From Isoetes taiwanensis (Eukaryota > Streptophyta > Lycopodiopsida > Isoetales > Isoetaceae), in NCBI GenBank assembly GCA_021234155.1, contig JAJEKV010000173.1:880405-944404 (forward strand): a DNA stretch of 64,000 bases, written 5' to 3'. Below are positions 10,835 through 21,209 of the stretch, piece after piece; within the stretch, counting starts at the first letter, position 1; every line of letters starts with the position of its first letter. The notes under the pieces were generated by a model. It ran no database searches, was not told where the DNA came from, and saw only the letters and a list, made by a program, of their open reading frames with translations. The position numbers and the translations under genes are program-made.

Positions 10835-13732
10835 TCAACTTTCTTCAAGCACCCCCAATGATATCATAGCCTTCTTCCTGACATCCTGAGGTATTGTAAT
10901 TCTCGCATTTCTAGTTGGAATAGTGTTTGGAGTCCATGAGTACAAAACACTTTCATAGTCTAGCCAAAGATCGGATCACTTTCATTTCTCCTCCATTTTT
11001 TGTCCAACAATCTGAAACCCTTTCTTTATCCGATCGTTGGTCAACCGATGCACCGGACACCACCATTCCACCCACACATGGTTGAAGTTAATATTACCTT
11101 CTTCTTTGCAAATATCGAGATAGTGAACCCCAACCACACCGATATGTATCTAAATCTGGCGGCTTTACTACCACAAATTGGTGGCATTCCAAGTCGGTTG
11201 GAAGGTTCATAAGCATCCATGCCTAGAAACTTTGGCCTATTGTTCTTAGGACCAACATAGTGTTTGTCGAAGGAGGAGGAGCATATTGCTTATGAATGCT
11301 ACTTACAAAGGTCATCAAAATCCTCAAGACTGCTAAGGTCTTCCACCTAGTTTTAGGCAACCACCCTTCTTTCAATTCATCTAAGGATGTGTCTATCTCC
11401 CCAACAAAGTTAATCACCTTCTTCCAAAGAAGCCACCAAGGCACGGTTGGTGTCATCTCGGATTGGTTTGCCAATGCTTTATATAGTCTTGGATTCCTTC
11501 CTTAGTCAATCCCAATTGCTTCACTTCTTCAAGAGATTTTAAAGCTTTTGGTTGACCTAGAGGTATCATAGGCTTGCCATTCTCATCTCTACACCATATT
11601 TCCTCCCCTCCTCTCCACTCATCCTCTCAAGGTCTCATCTTCCATTGGAAGATTGGAATCCCATCTCTCACCCAAAAGTGAACTGCAGAGGCCTAGAATG
11701 ACCTTCAAGATCCAATGTATAACCATCCACAAAGCTCTTCCAATCGGGCACTTCTTCTATGAGAGAAGCTATAGGGTTTGGAGTAGTGCATTCATGCAAG
11801 ATTTCCATTAGCCTAGGAAAGTTGGTCATTGTTTGTCGCTTCAAATATACAACTATATTTGCCAAATAATGCATCCACATCCTCATGGGTATGCCCGGGC
11901 ATAAGAAACCCTAAATTAACTCTTTTTCAAATATCCCCACAAATTTGTTAAGTAGGATAGGAAAGAAAACATCCACTGTTCTTATTTTTTGCCAAAGACA
12001 ATTATCAAGTTGCAAGAGAAACCTTTTGGGTAGATCTTGAGGTTTAGCACGTGAAGTTGAAGCTCCAACATGTTCATTAGACCCATGCTTCCTAAACCTT
12101 GCCTTGCTGAACTTTTCAATATTGTTAGGGTTTCCATCTAACAATGCTCTATGTAGTGCCCGGCTAGTCAGAAGGTCCCTGGAGGTGACCATTGTATCCA
12201 TTTTCATAGTTTCTCAAACACCTCATGATACTCCCAATATGAAAATCTGACCATCACTCCACAACTCCAAACTAAAATGGCCATAGTAGGTTTGATTCTC
12301 CCATGCAAGATTGCCCCCAGTCCATTGAGATCTCAGAAAGGGTATGATCTTCCATATGACTTTGGTATGTACTTGAATTGTGGAAGACAAGTCTTTTGCT
12401 GGTCCATCTTGTCATGTATAATACATAAATAGTTATTGGGTTCCAATGCATAAAGTCCTCCACATCCAATAACATGATCTACATGATAGTTGGTCACCAT
12501 ATGGTCCTTCATATGCTCCCTTATCCTAGCCCTTTGACTAGGTTGCACAGTCTTATCAAGAGTCTCCTTCAACTTAGCACATAAATTGCACTTTGCAAAG
12601 TTGTTTGAAGTTGCTATGGTGACATGATTGAAATGCTTCTTCCATAACCTACTAAAGCTAGGTTGGGATATTGGAAGAATTCCCAATTCTCGAAGTAGGG
12701 AATTCACTTCTTCCAAAATACTCTTTTGAGTACAATGTGATGGCAACCTTTTCTCAACAACTGCTCTTCCCTTTTCATCCCTTCTACTTTTGTGTGGCAT
12801 AGACTCTGCATTGAAATCAATATATTTTTCAAATATCTCCCTGGCAGCCAAGGTCCTAGTTGTTGGTCTCAACAAACCATTATTTCCATGTAAAGCAATC
12901 CCTGTTCCCCCTCTGCTTTTTTTTGCCAATTATGCCATGAAGAAGTTGGAATTGCATGGATACTCTGCCATGCTTTTGCACATATCCATTTGCCTAGCAA
13001 AGGGTATCTTTTTCTGTTTGGGTTTCTTTCATCTTGAAGTGCATGCTCGAAGATTGTGTACATGTAGGTCCTCCTCTCATCAATAGTGTACTCTTGAAAA
13101 GTGGCTCTTGCTTCCACCAATTGTTCTATTGTAAAGAATTGCATACAAGCACTCCAACAACAATCTGAGCCCCTAACCTTCACCATTGTCTCACGTTTGG
13201 TGTCACTATTCAACTTGGCTCTTTTGCTAGGATAATGTCTGGCAACTGATACTTCTCCCCTTTTGCCTAGGTTTAGAGTTCCAACTGCCAATGGATCAAT
13301 ATCAAGACAATCATTGTCCCCAACAACCTCAGGCTCTGGAAAAATATAATCCTCCACAAATTGAACACTACTTATAGGCCATGCCATGATGCAAGGAACC
13401 TCCAATTGCTTGACACAACCAAAACATTCCTTGTCACCCAAACCTTTACCTTTCCAGTTGTCTTCCAACATCGAAATTGCAATACCAATATTGTCTTCCC
13501 CTAGCCTTTCATCATTAACAGCTTGACCAGGATCTGCTAGCACAATGACTCCTTGGCCTACTATTTCCTTGTTGCACTTGTGCATGATTCTCACCTTCTT
13601 GTTCCTCCATTGCACCCTACTATAGAGGACTAATTGTTTTTCTTCAACATTCTTGCTAGGAGTTGGTTTTTCATTGATATTGCTCTTTTCAATATGTTGC
13701 ACACCATCTTGAGTTGGAGAGGCACCATTGAC
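10835..13732 (-). pseudogene. Transposase-like gene (DUF7869-like repeat protein), broken
   Basis: Coding similarity runs along about 2.9 kb of the minus strand in shifted frames. An N-terminal basic and acidic region (13,702-12,870) is followed, after a frameshift in an A/T homopolymer near 12,920, by REIFEKYIDFNAESMPHKSR, a Cys pair (CNLCAKLKETL), CIIHDKMDQ (about 12,395-12,430), LPKRFLLQLDNC (about 12,000-12,030) and GFLMPGHTHEDVDALFGKY (about 11,855-11,915). The C-terminal part reads SLEEVKQLGLTKEG near 11,530 and ends at a stop at 10,835. From memory these motifs mark a family of repeat-encoded proteins labelled DUF7869; treating the D residues in HDKMD, QLDN and HEDVD as a DDE-like triad is inference. 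At least three frameshifts or stops are present. Its place beside the left TIR fits a mobilising enzyme. Confidence 0.6.
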
Positions 13733-14029
13733 CTAGGCAAATTGCACCCTTTTTAGTCAATGAGTAGGAAAAAATTATTACACCATAAGATAAAAAAAGT
13801 ACGTACATTTATGGAATATGTAGAGGTAAATCAAATTTTTTTAAAAGCAAGAAATTCCTTGGAAATAGGTTTAATATAATAATAACAATGGGCGTAAACG
13901 AAATCATTTAAAACAAGAATTTTCGTGGCAACAACAAGGAAATGATATTTATATAAATATATCCTAATTTTAATTATCGAAAATTTGGATATATGATTAC
14001 GAAAAGACATATAGCTGATGGACGTGAGA
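13733..14029. other. AT-rich spacer
   Basis: No gene is seen between the transposase-like gene and the first cargo promoter module. The sequence is A- and T-rich. Confidence 0.4.
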
Positions 14030-14201
14030 ATTTATTATCCATAATAATATACCCTAGATGATATAGCTGGCGGGAATTTTGTACGCCTGGCGTGTTATTT
14101 GAGGTAATAAATTATTCACGCTAATTTCTAATTAACCCTATATAAATCCGGTTCACGCTCTCAAGTCCTCCATTCTGTCCAAATTTTTTTTTCTGCCCGC
14201 C
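14030..14201 (+). promoter_or_regulatory. Promoter module 1: palindrome plus TATA box
   Basis: TACGCCTGGCGTG (14,082-14,094) is followed by CTAATTTCTAATTA, a TATATAAAT box (14,140-14,148) and TTCACGCTCTCAAG. The ATG of the acidic-protein ORF is at 14,202. The same arrangement recurs at 15,225-15,420, so this is a duplicated core promoter with the element-specific palindrome about 45 bp upstream of TATA. Confidence 0.65.
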
Positions 14202-14707
14202 ATGAAGCGTTCAAATCGGCCTTCGAACTTCATGAAGAACCCGAGGTCTCGTCAAAGAGACCTCGGGTTGAAGAACCCCCTCTATTCCCCCATAGATTTT
14301 CTTGCCCAATTCTCCTCCTCGATTCCTCCTCCTCCGATGAAGAGGAGGAAGAGGAGGAGTTGGACATGGAAGAGGAGGAGTTGAGCTCCTCTGATTCCTC
14401 CTCTGATGAAGAGGAGGAAGAGGAGGAGTTGGAGGAAGAGGAGGAGATGTCCTATCAAGAGCACATGACCGCTCTGCTTCAGGGTTGGCTTGACCCTGAA
14501 ACAGAGAATGAAATCTCTGAAGAGGAGGAGGAGGAAGAGGAGGAGGAGGCGGAGGAAGAAGATGAGGAGGAAGGTCGACAATTCGACCAGTTTTTAGAAT
14601 GGTTGAGAGATGAGCCAGGTTTGCATGTCTGCTTTTATTTTATTTTTTTCACCTTTCTTTCTTTTCTAACACCTTTCTTTCTTCCTTGTTGCAGACGTGG
14701 AAGATCA
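14202..14707 (+). pseudogene. Highly acidic nuclear-type protein, one intron, shifted start
   Basis: The frame that fits codon by codon reads SSKRPRVEEPP, then two DSSSSDEEEE-type blocks, SYQEHMTALLQGWLDPE, and a long glutamate run to QFDQFLEWLRDEP. A GT-AG intron (about 14,620-14,694, with a polypyrimidine tract ending TTGTTGCAG) joins this to DVEDQ and a stop near 14,705. The KRPRVEEPP patch resembles a nuclear localisation signal. The only ATG near the TATA box (14,202) is in another frame, so the start is lost to a 1-base indel or lies elsewhere. Serine/glutamate-rich tails like this are common in histone chaperones and chromatin proteins, but no domain is recognised. Promoter module 1 lies directly upstream. 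Confidence 0.5.
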
Positions 14708-15224
14708 ATGATGCAGATCCCGGGCGGCCCCTTTTGTTTTTTGGTTTTCTACAGAAGCTTTGGACACGCTCCGGGCATTTTTTTCCTGTAATTTTGTGAA
14801 AAGCCTTCGGGCACCTGCTTATAAGCCTTCGGGCTTACCTGCTGTACATATAATTTTTATGAATGAAATCAAACAGTTTTCATAAGATTTTCTTCAAACA
14901 GTGTTCTTCGAACAGTTTTTCTGTACATAAAATTATTTGAATTAAATCCAACTGTTTTCTCCAATTATTTTGTCTCCTGTTCGTCTGCTGTTTTCTCTAA
15001 AATTTTGTATCTGCAAATTTTGTCTCAACAAAGTCTCGGGAACACTATAAATCAACCACATGAGAAATCTCTGATTCATCACAGTAACCATAGGAAATTT
15101 TCCTATACGACCTAAAACAATTCCCCAACCTTACAAGTCATTTTTTAGCCTTGATAATTTTGCCTTTAAAGTCATTTTTAATTTAGCCTATATAAAATTT
15201 ATAAATTCTATTTTTTCGAATGCA
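14708..15224. other. Spacer after the acidic-protein gene
   Basis: No gene is seen. A repeated AAGCCTTCGGGC word (about 14,800 and 14,823) could form a small hairpin in the 3' end of the preceding transcript. The rest is AT-rich with ATTTTGTCT and CAAACAGT repeats. Confidence 0.35.
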
Positions 15225-15420
15225 ATAAATGGAATAAAATGCCGTGAGAATTTATTGCATGAAATGCAATATTCTCCATATATACCATATACATGTACCG
15301 TACGCCAGGCGTGTTAATTCAAGCAATCAATTATTCATGCTAACTTATTTCTAATTATGCCTATATAAATCCATTTCACGCTCTCAAAGTTCCTACATTT
15401 TCTTCCTTCCTTCATACAAT
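15225..15420 (+). promoter_or_regulatory. Promoter module 2: palindrome plus TATA box
   Basis: Like module 1, it has GTGAGAATTTATT, TACGCCAGGCGTG (15,301-15,313), TTATTTCTAATTA, TATATAAAT (15,362-15,370) and TTCACGCTCTCAAAG in the same order and spacing. The downstream transcript (15,390-15,960) has no convincing plus-strand ORF; a minus-strand ORF at 15,393-15,659 is probably chance. Confidence 0.6.
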
Positions 15421-15965
15421 TTGCGGTTAAATTCTGGCGTGTTTGGATCCGCCCTCCCGAAATCTTGGTGAGCAGATTTATATTCAAAGAATGTTAGATG
15501 TTTGGTTTCGCACAATTCTAACTTACTAAAAGACTCATGCCTTTTAGTTCTCAGAGATCTCAGAAGCAGAGGACTAAGGTCTGCGAATCGAAAAGCCTCG
15601 GAATTAAAACCACAAGCATAGTCCTCCATTCTTCGAATCCTTCCAGCCTCAGAACTCAAGGTTAGTTTTCATTTAGTTTTAAGTTCCATCTCAATGGCAA
15701 GCTTTTGCATTTGCTCGAGGCAGAGGAAGCAGATGATGTTTATGAAAACCAGAATAGTTTTTTATAAACTTCATCTGCTTCTTTTTGTTTCGAGTAAATT
15801 CTTGAGTTTCTCTTCCTGAATTAATCATGCTATTGCATGCAAGTTTCTATTATGAATAAGTGTAGTAGAAAGCATTAGAAAAATCTCAAAGATAATATTT
15901 GAAACACGCGAAAGATAATATTTGAAACACGCTAAGCGTGTTTTATGCTAACCTTAGCCTTCAAC

Positions 15966-16130
15966 ATGAATACACGTTCGGCGTGCACTCAGCAGAGAGG
16001 GAGAAAAAAAAAACCTGTACAGATAGATAAGTAAATAGAATAATTGCCTGGCCTTTATCTATTTACTTATCTATCTATCTGTGTTTTTTTTTCTCCTCTC
16101 TCTGAATGCATGCACGAAATGTGTATAGTT
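15966..16130. repeat. Long hairpin, ~65-bp arms
   Basis: The left arm contains ACAGATAGATAAGTAAATAG (16,018-16,038). The right arm holds its complement CTATTTACTTATCTATC (from 16,059). Pairing continues outward through a purine tract (GAGAGGGAGAAAAAAA) against its pyrimidine complement, and further through CGTGCACTCAG. The loop is about 18 bases. Transcribed from promoter module 2 it would form a near-perfect stem. Confidence 0.75.
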
Positions 16131-16302
16131 TTTCCTATATAGCAGTTTACACGCTGAGCGTGCAAACAATTTTATCCCTAGTTTCAACTTTTACGCTAAA
16201 CACGCCGGGCGTGTCTATTAGTTTCTAAGTTTATATAAATAAATAAATAAATATAACACGCCAGGCGTGAATACTGATACTCCGCTCACTTCCTATTGAT
16301 AG

Positions 16303-16638
16303 ATGCCAACTTACATTAATCACCCGGTTGGTGACGAAGATGCATTGGAATTACATTTGGGCCAGCAATCACACAGCCCAGCTCCAGTTTCGGCTCCAAT
16401 CTCCAGTCCGGTTGAACCGCAGCCGAGCACCAGTCCAGCTGGAGCACCAGTCTTGCAACCCCTGGAGTACTTGGATCAAGTAATGATGAAGGCAGCAGAG
16501 TGCAGGGCAATGATAGATCTGGGCTCTGGGGCCCTTGCAATCGCACGGAGGCTGGCCCTCTTATCTAATCACTTCGAGAATGCAGTACATGCATTGATCG
16601 AGAGTGAATCTCGCATCCGTCACCGAGATTCAAAATGA
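16303..16638 (+). CDS. Small cargo protein with Pro/Ser-rich N-terminus
   Basis: This is a 111-residue ORF starting ATG at 16,303. A TTATATAAATAAATAAATAA TATA-like run lies about 60 bp upstream and a perfect CACGCCAGGCGTG palindrome at 16,257-16,269. The first half is proline/serine-rich (QPSTSPAGAP). The second half is a predicted helix with AECRAMIDLGSGALAIARRL and ends in charged residues. Just past the stop another frame stays open (EIQNEELRFLVVSLYALDAP), suggesting a frameshift near the present stop. No family recognised. Confidence 0.5.
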   Translation: MPTYINHPVGDEDALELHLGQQSHSPAPVSAPISSPVEPQPSTSPAGAPVLQPLEYLDQVMMKAAECRAMIDLGSGALAIARRLALLSNHFENAVHALIESESRIRHRDSK

Positions 16639-17769
16639 GGAGCTGCGTTTCTTAGTGGTTAGCCTCTATGCCCTGGATGCCCCAACACGAACCACTACCA
16701 CAAAGGCGTATACGATGCAATGGAGATGGCTCAACCAATGGAACCACTACCGCAGGTGATAATACGATGCATTGGAGGTTCAACCAATGGAGCGGGAGGT
16801 GGAGCAGGGAGGAGGAGCAGGGAGGTGGAGGTGGAGCAAAGTGGGGAGTTGGAGCTAGAGCACGGTGTTTTTCTTTGGGGTTTTACCCGATCAGTTCACT
16901 ATGCCCAGCTATGGAAATGGGAGATCGATAGCCCGGCTACTACTCAAGAGACCGGGCTTGAAACAATGATCCGGGATTTTGTCCGGTTTATCCAGTTTAT
17001 CCAGATTATATACAATTGTAAATTTTTTCCAATGAATACAACAAATTTTGTCTACTTCTATATTTCTACAATGTAATACATGTTACATACCTTTTTAAGC
17101 GGTTTCTTGGCCATGCAACAAATGTTCCAACACTTTCTCCAACCGTATCCCCACCGGGTGTCTGCATGGTAAAAGCTTCATCCATAGCGCAAAGAAGTTA
17201 ATCATCAGAACTTTCGGACATACTTATCCCCGAAAGGAATTCCATGACAGGTTTACGATCGGATCGATGGAGTCGATCTTGCATAATCCTACTTTCCTTT
17301 TTTCTCGATTTGTAGTTAACATGAAACATTCATCTTCGACAATTTGCAGAAAATTGCTATTCATACCTACTATTGGAAATTAATGCTCAAGCTATTGGAA
17401 TGAGATGAGTACCCGAATTCTCAGAGCCATTCTTGAGAAGCTGATTTGAGTTCTCAAAATCACAAAGCTATGGAAACTCCGCGGTCGGGAAAATTCAATT
17501 AGAAGAAAGATTAGGTTAACTACGTTTAGGCGGGATAAATTTGGCGGGATACTTTTTGGGTAGATTGGTTTTAAAAACTTAATGAAAGAAGTCGGGAGAC
17601 GGGTCTTCGCATTATTATTTGTATGTGTCAAGAATATTTCAAACCGCATTTTGTGTTTTCTTGAAATTCAAATTTCTCTATTTCGTCTGTAGAAAAAAAG
17701 CTATTTCTTCGAAAGCTTCGAAAGCGTTTCCAAGCGACCTTCCGACTCTGTTACTAGGCGACTCAGGAG
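16639..17769. other. Spacer with a short tandem repeat
   Basis: From about 16,690 to 16,795 a ~55-bp unit repeats (GAACCACTACC...ATACGATGCA...GGAG...TCAACCAATG). Open frames here are glycine/arginine low-complexity and not convincing. The rest, to 17,769, is AT-rich without a gene. Confidence 0.45.
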
Positions 17770-17868
17770 ATGTCTTCTAAAGCGAATCGAGGTCGAGGGA
17801 CGGGGCGAGGAAGCGGTGGAAGAGGAATCTCTAAACCCGCTCTTCTCAAGTTTCCGAGAGGACGTTGA
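17770..17868 (+). CDS. Short RG-rich basic ORF, probably first exon of the ParB-like gene
   Basis: A 32-residue frame, MSSKANRGRGTGRGSGGRG then ISKPALLKFPRGR, begins at 17,770. Glycine/arginine-rich starts of this kind resemble histone H4-type or RNA-binding tails, but 32 residues are too few to assign. About 500 bp downstream (18,361) another basic segment (PKRKKTPNNS, PAKKARADDPD) precedes the ParB-like domain, so these may be exons of one gene. Confidence 0.4.
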   Translation: MSSKANRGRGTGRGSGGRGISKPALLKFPRGR

Positions 17869-18360
17869 TCGAATACCACGAATACCACGAGAACCCTATT
17901 CAAGGTATTTAATTTGCCACGTATACACCTTTGTGGAGAGTATTATGCTTGCATGAATTTGAGATATTTCCTTGCCTTCAGTTAATATGCTTTGCATGAG
18001 TTTGAGTTATTATGCTTTGCATGAATTTTAAGTATTACCATCAGTTAATGCTCTGATTGTCCATTTTGTAGAACATAATTTTGCTCTGTTTTATATACAG
18101 AATATAGCGGTGTTAGACAGTTGGAGATAGCAATGTTCAATGAGGTTAAATAGTGTGAAATATGGATTCATGAAGGGTATGTAGCTTAAAATGTGGATGC
18201 AAAATAATTTAGTTTCAAATTCACGCATAGTATGGTCAATAATAGGAGCTACCAACACGCCAAGCATGATTTGTACTAATTTAGGTTTAAATGCACGCCA
18301 AGCGTGATCTCTTGTTCTGAAAAGTACTCTAAAAAGTGCTCATCTTCTTTTGCAGTGCCC

Positions 18361-19506
18361 AAGAGGAAGAAAACCCCTAATAATTCGGGTTCTAATCCTG
18401 CCAAGAAAGCAAGGGCGGATGACCCGGATGCGCACCATATGATCTCACCTTAGATGATGAAGGGCCGATTCTTATAGCAACCATCGACCACCCCCCGCCT
18501 CGAAGAGGAAATGGACGAGGGTGCCGAGTGGTACGCTTTGACCTTGCCAAGACAAATGGCAAGCTCGACTTAACTCTCTTCTCGAGGAAAAAGGAAGCGA
18601 ACAAGATGGCCAAACAAGGGATCCTAATCTCTTGTGAGGAAGAGAGGATGACACCAACCGCAAATTGCTCTTGGAGATTACACGTAGCGTAAGAAAGATC
18701 TGCTCGGACTTACTCACCGTAGAGCTACTGCATACAAAGGATACGCTCATGAAGACAGATGTGAACGATGAGACATGTTTTAAGTATGGTTGGCCAACCA
18801 ATGTAGCGATTACGCCAATATCTATTTGCCAAGGGGTTACAAATGTATGCGTAGAGGCATGTTCACTAAACCGACACCAAGTCACTATTTGCAGCAAGCT
18901 AGGGAATTAGCTGACTTGAAAGCTTCTAAGAGGGTCCTAGATCTAGGGAAGGATGTTCAACCTGCAGTTGTCGAAGGCATGGAGGCTTCTGTTTTTGAGA
19001 ATGAACAGGACAGAGTGGCGCAGCTAGAGGCCATGAACAAGCTGAATAAATACTCTGACCATTATCCATTGGGTCTTAAGGAAACTTTTGCGATCCATGT
19101 GAAGTCCCTCATCCGTTCACCAAGCTCCATTTATGTTAGCAGAAGATATGATCCAGCACATGCCATGGAGATTGTTCAGAGCATGATTAGTAATCCAGGT
19201 CAAATGCCTATGCCAGCGGATGTGCTACCTTGGGATATGATCTCGAACAAGCCTGCTGTGTGGACGAACGTCCAGGAGCTATTAACAAGTGATGATATTA
19301 AATATGTCATCATCGACGGGCAGCATTCCGTTGAGGCACAAAAGGCCATCATCAGGCAGGCAGAACAAACAGGCCAAAAAGTGTTCTACAATCACTATGC
19401 GTATAGGAGGTGTCGTATCTTGGATGCCAATACTTCACCTGCAGATTTGGCTGAGATTAGTGCAACTTTGAATGAAATGGGGAAGACATTTCTATACAAA
19501 AGGTAA
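18361..19506 (+). pseudogene. ParB/sulfiredoxin-like cargo protein
   Basis: The N-terminal piece at 18,361 carries two nuclear-localisation-like patches (PKRKKTP, PAKKARADD) and then breaks frame. From 18,790 to 19,506 one open frame of 238 residues contains TKPTPSHYLQQARELADL, a middle segment SPSSIYVSRRYDPAHAMEI, and a core YVIIDGQHSVEAQKAII (about residues 175-191). The I-D-G-Q-H-x-x-x-A pattern resembles the ParB/Srx nucleotide-binding fold; that assignment is by motif only. The frame ends at AAAAGGTAAC, a good splice donor, and the following intron would contain the MITE at 19,540 and a palindrome cluster. If the domain binds DNA, the element's palindromes are candidate sites (inference). 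Confidence 0.5.
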
Positions 19507-19539
19507 CTAACTGCATTAGGATGTTAGCATTTTAATATT

Positions 19540-19861
19540 GGGTGAAAGCATGCTACGGTGTACCACTTTTGGAACCCTCAAAAGTACCTATACTGGGTAC
19601 TTTTAAAACTGGTACTTTTTACTTTTTCTTTTCATTAAAATCAATTCAAAAATTTTGAGTTGAAGGTCAATAATACATCAATCTATAGTATTAGAGGATG
19701 ACAATACTATTAGAGACTAAAGTGGATGAATGAACTCTCAAACTTATTGTTTATTGAAACATTAATGCAAGTTCCCAGTACCCAGTGTTGGGTACTTTTC
19801 TGGGTAGTTTTGCACTCCCTAAAAAGAACTTTAGATGGTACACCCTAGCATGCTTTCACCC
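19540..19861. mobile_element. MITE copy 1 (322 bp)
   Basis: The ends are inverted: GGGTGAAAGCATGCTACGGT at the left and ACACCCTAGCATGCTTTCACCC (split here by the limit) at the right. ATT flanks both sides (19,537-19,539 and 19,862-19,864). A related copy lies at 62,991-63,311 with the same interior words (GTACCCAGTACCCAGT, GGGTAC). No coding capacity. Confidence 0.85.
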
Positions 19862-19972
19862 ATTCACGCCAGTCGTGCTTTCAATTCAATTGAATTCACG
19901 CGCGGCCTGGTTTCATAAATTGAATTCATGCCAGGCGTGTTTTCAAATCAACCTGGTTTCATAAATTGAATT

Positions 19973-20103
19973 CACGCCAGGCGTGTTTTCGAATCAAACC
20001 AATTCACGCCAGGCGTGATTTGAAAACACGCCTGGCGTGAATTCGATTGATTTGAAAACACGCCTGGCGTGAATTGGTTTGATTTGAAAGCACGCCTGGC
20101 GTG
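19973..20103. repeat. Hairpin built from five palindromes
   Basis: Copies at 19,973, 20,005, 20,027, 20,059 and 20,091 are arranged so that the segment containing TTCGAATCAAACCAATTCACG pairs with CGTGAATTGGTTTGATTTGAA. This gives arms of about 47 bp around a central palindrome. It lies in the proposed intron upstream of the ORF at 20,226. Confidence 0.7.
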
Positions 20104-20225
20104 AATTGCATTAGTAACTTTATTCATTTCACGCCAGGCGTGATTTTTCTCTTGATCAATTCTATTCAAATCGCCCGCTGTTTTCTATTCTATGATAATT
20201 GATTCAATGTCCGTACTATTGCAGT

Positions 20226-20647
20226 CCATACGGGAACAAGCGCGCCACGCCCGCCAACAATGGGTGGAATATGGTTGCCCATTGCCCACCGCACGGGCGG
20301 GGTTAAAGTCCGAGGCATTCAAGCCTGCTGGAGCCGGACTCGCAGCACAATTATACAGAGAAGAAGAAGACCGCAAGAAAATCAAAGAAAAAAAGGTGGT
20401 GATGACATTGCGGATCCTTTCCGAAAAGCTCATCTAGCGTGTCGGGACCAACAGACTCGTATAAGATTGTGTTTTGTAAGGAGGCAGTATGGCTCAAGTG
20501 GAATGAATTCTGGGACGCTTATGCACAAGGGAAGCTGCCAGATACTATGGGTAGGGTGCCTCCAATTGATGTAAGCATCTTTGACTTGAATGTGACAGAG
20601 ATGAGAAAGACTCAGGGGCTAGATGACGCTGAGACCATTTGGGTTTT
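20226..20647 (+). pseudogene. Cargo ORF, part before the LINE B insertion
   Basis: After an acceptor-like TATTGCAG (about 20,225) one frame reads SIREQARHARQQWVEYGCPL and a basic stretch ending in RILSEKLI and a stop. A second frame (from 20,439) reads KEAVWLKWNEFWDAYAQGKL and continues to GLDDAETIW at the LINE B junction. Removing LINE B and one 13-bp duplication continues the second frame without a break into VLDQCLKKEVLYKKS at 27,270. The protein is helical and charged with no recognised domain. It probably belongs to the same gene as the ParB-like segment, or to the next cargo gene. Confidence 0.45.
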
Positions 20648-21209
20648 TTTTTTTTTTTTTTTTGAAGAAACGGCAGAGGTTGTATTAATATATGAAAAGT
20701 TACATGATCATACATACAAAAAAACCATTGTAGGAATCAACCTTGCAATGGAAAAATGGTGATGGCTAGAGGACCACCACAAACCTTTTTTAGGGGAAGA
20801 ATACCCGCTCAAAACAAAGGAAAAAACACTTTTAAAATAGTTCAGAGCACAGAGAACTCGATCTGTGAAGCTGGATTTTACAGAATATCAGGGACCCCTT
20901 CGAGATTGATTATAGCAAAGGCCTCCTCTGTATGGACAAACATCATGTCGTCAAGTTCATTCGGCCCATAACCTGTTGAATCCAGGAGATACATAACCCA
21001 AGCATCACGAGCATCTTCATGAATTTTCAGCTTTGCTTGGAAGTAAGGTTTAATCTCCGGGATGAACCTCCAGAGATCTTCATCATTCAAAGAAATGGGT
21101 AAAGGTAATGCAGCTGATAACCTCGGTTTTAAGCCAGAAAAGTGCATCAATGGTTTCCAGAGGCGAGAGAGGAACAGTAGCAGGATCAACCTCGCGGGCA
21201 TGTCCTCCC

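Noticed and set aside
15393-15659. Minus-strand ORF of 88 codons
   Set aside because: It lies opposite promoter module 2 and its leader, with no homology or promoter of its own.
16720-17076. 118-codon ORF with Gly/Arg/Glu repeats
   Set aside because: It overlaps a ~55-bp tandem repeat and purine-rich low-complexity sequence; no conserved segment.
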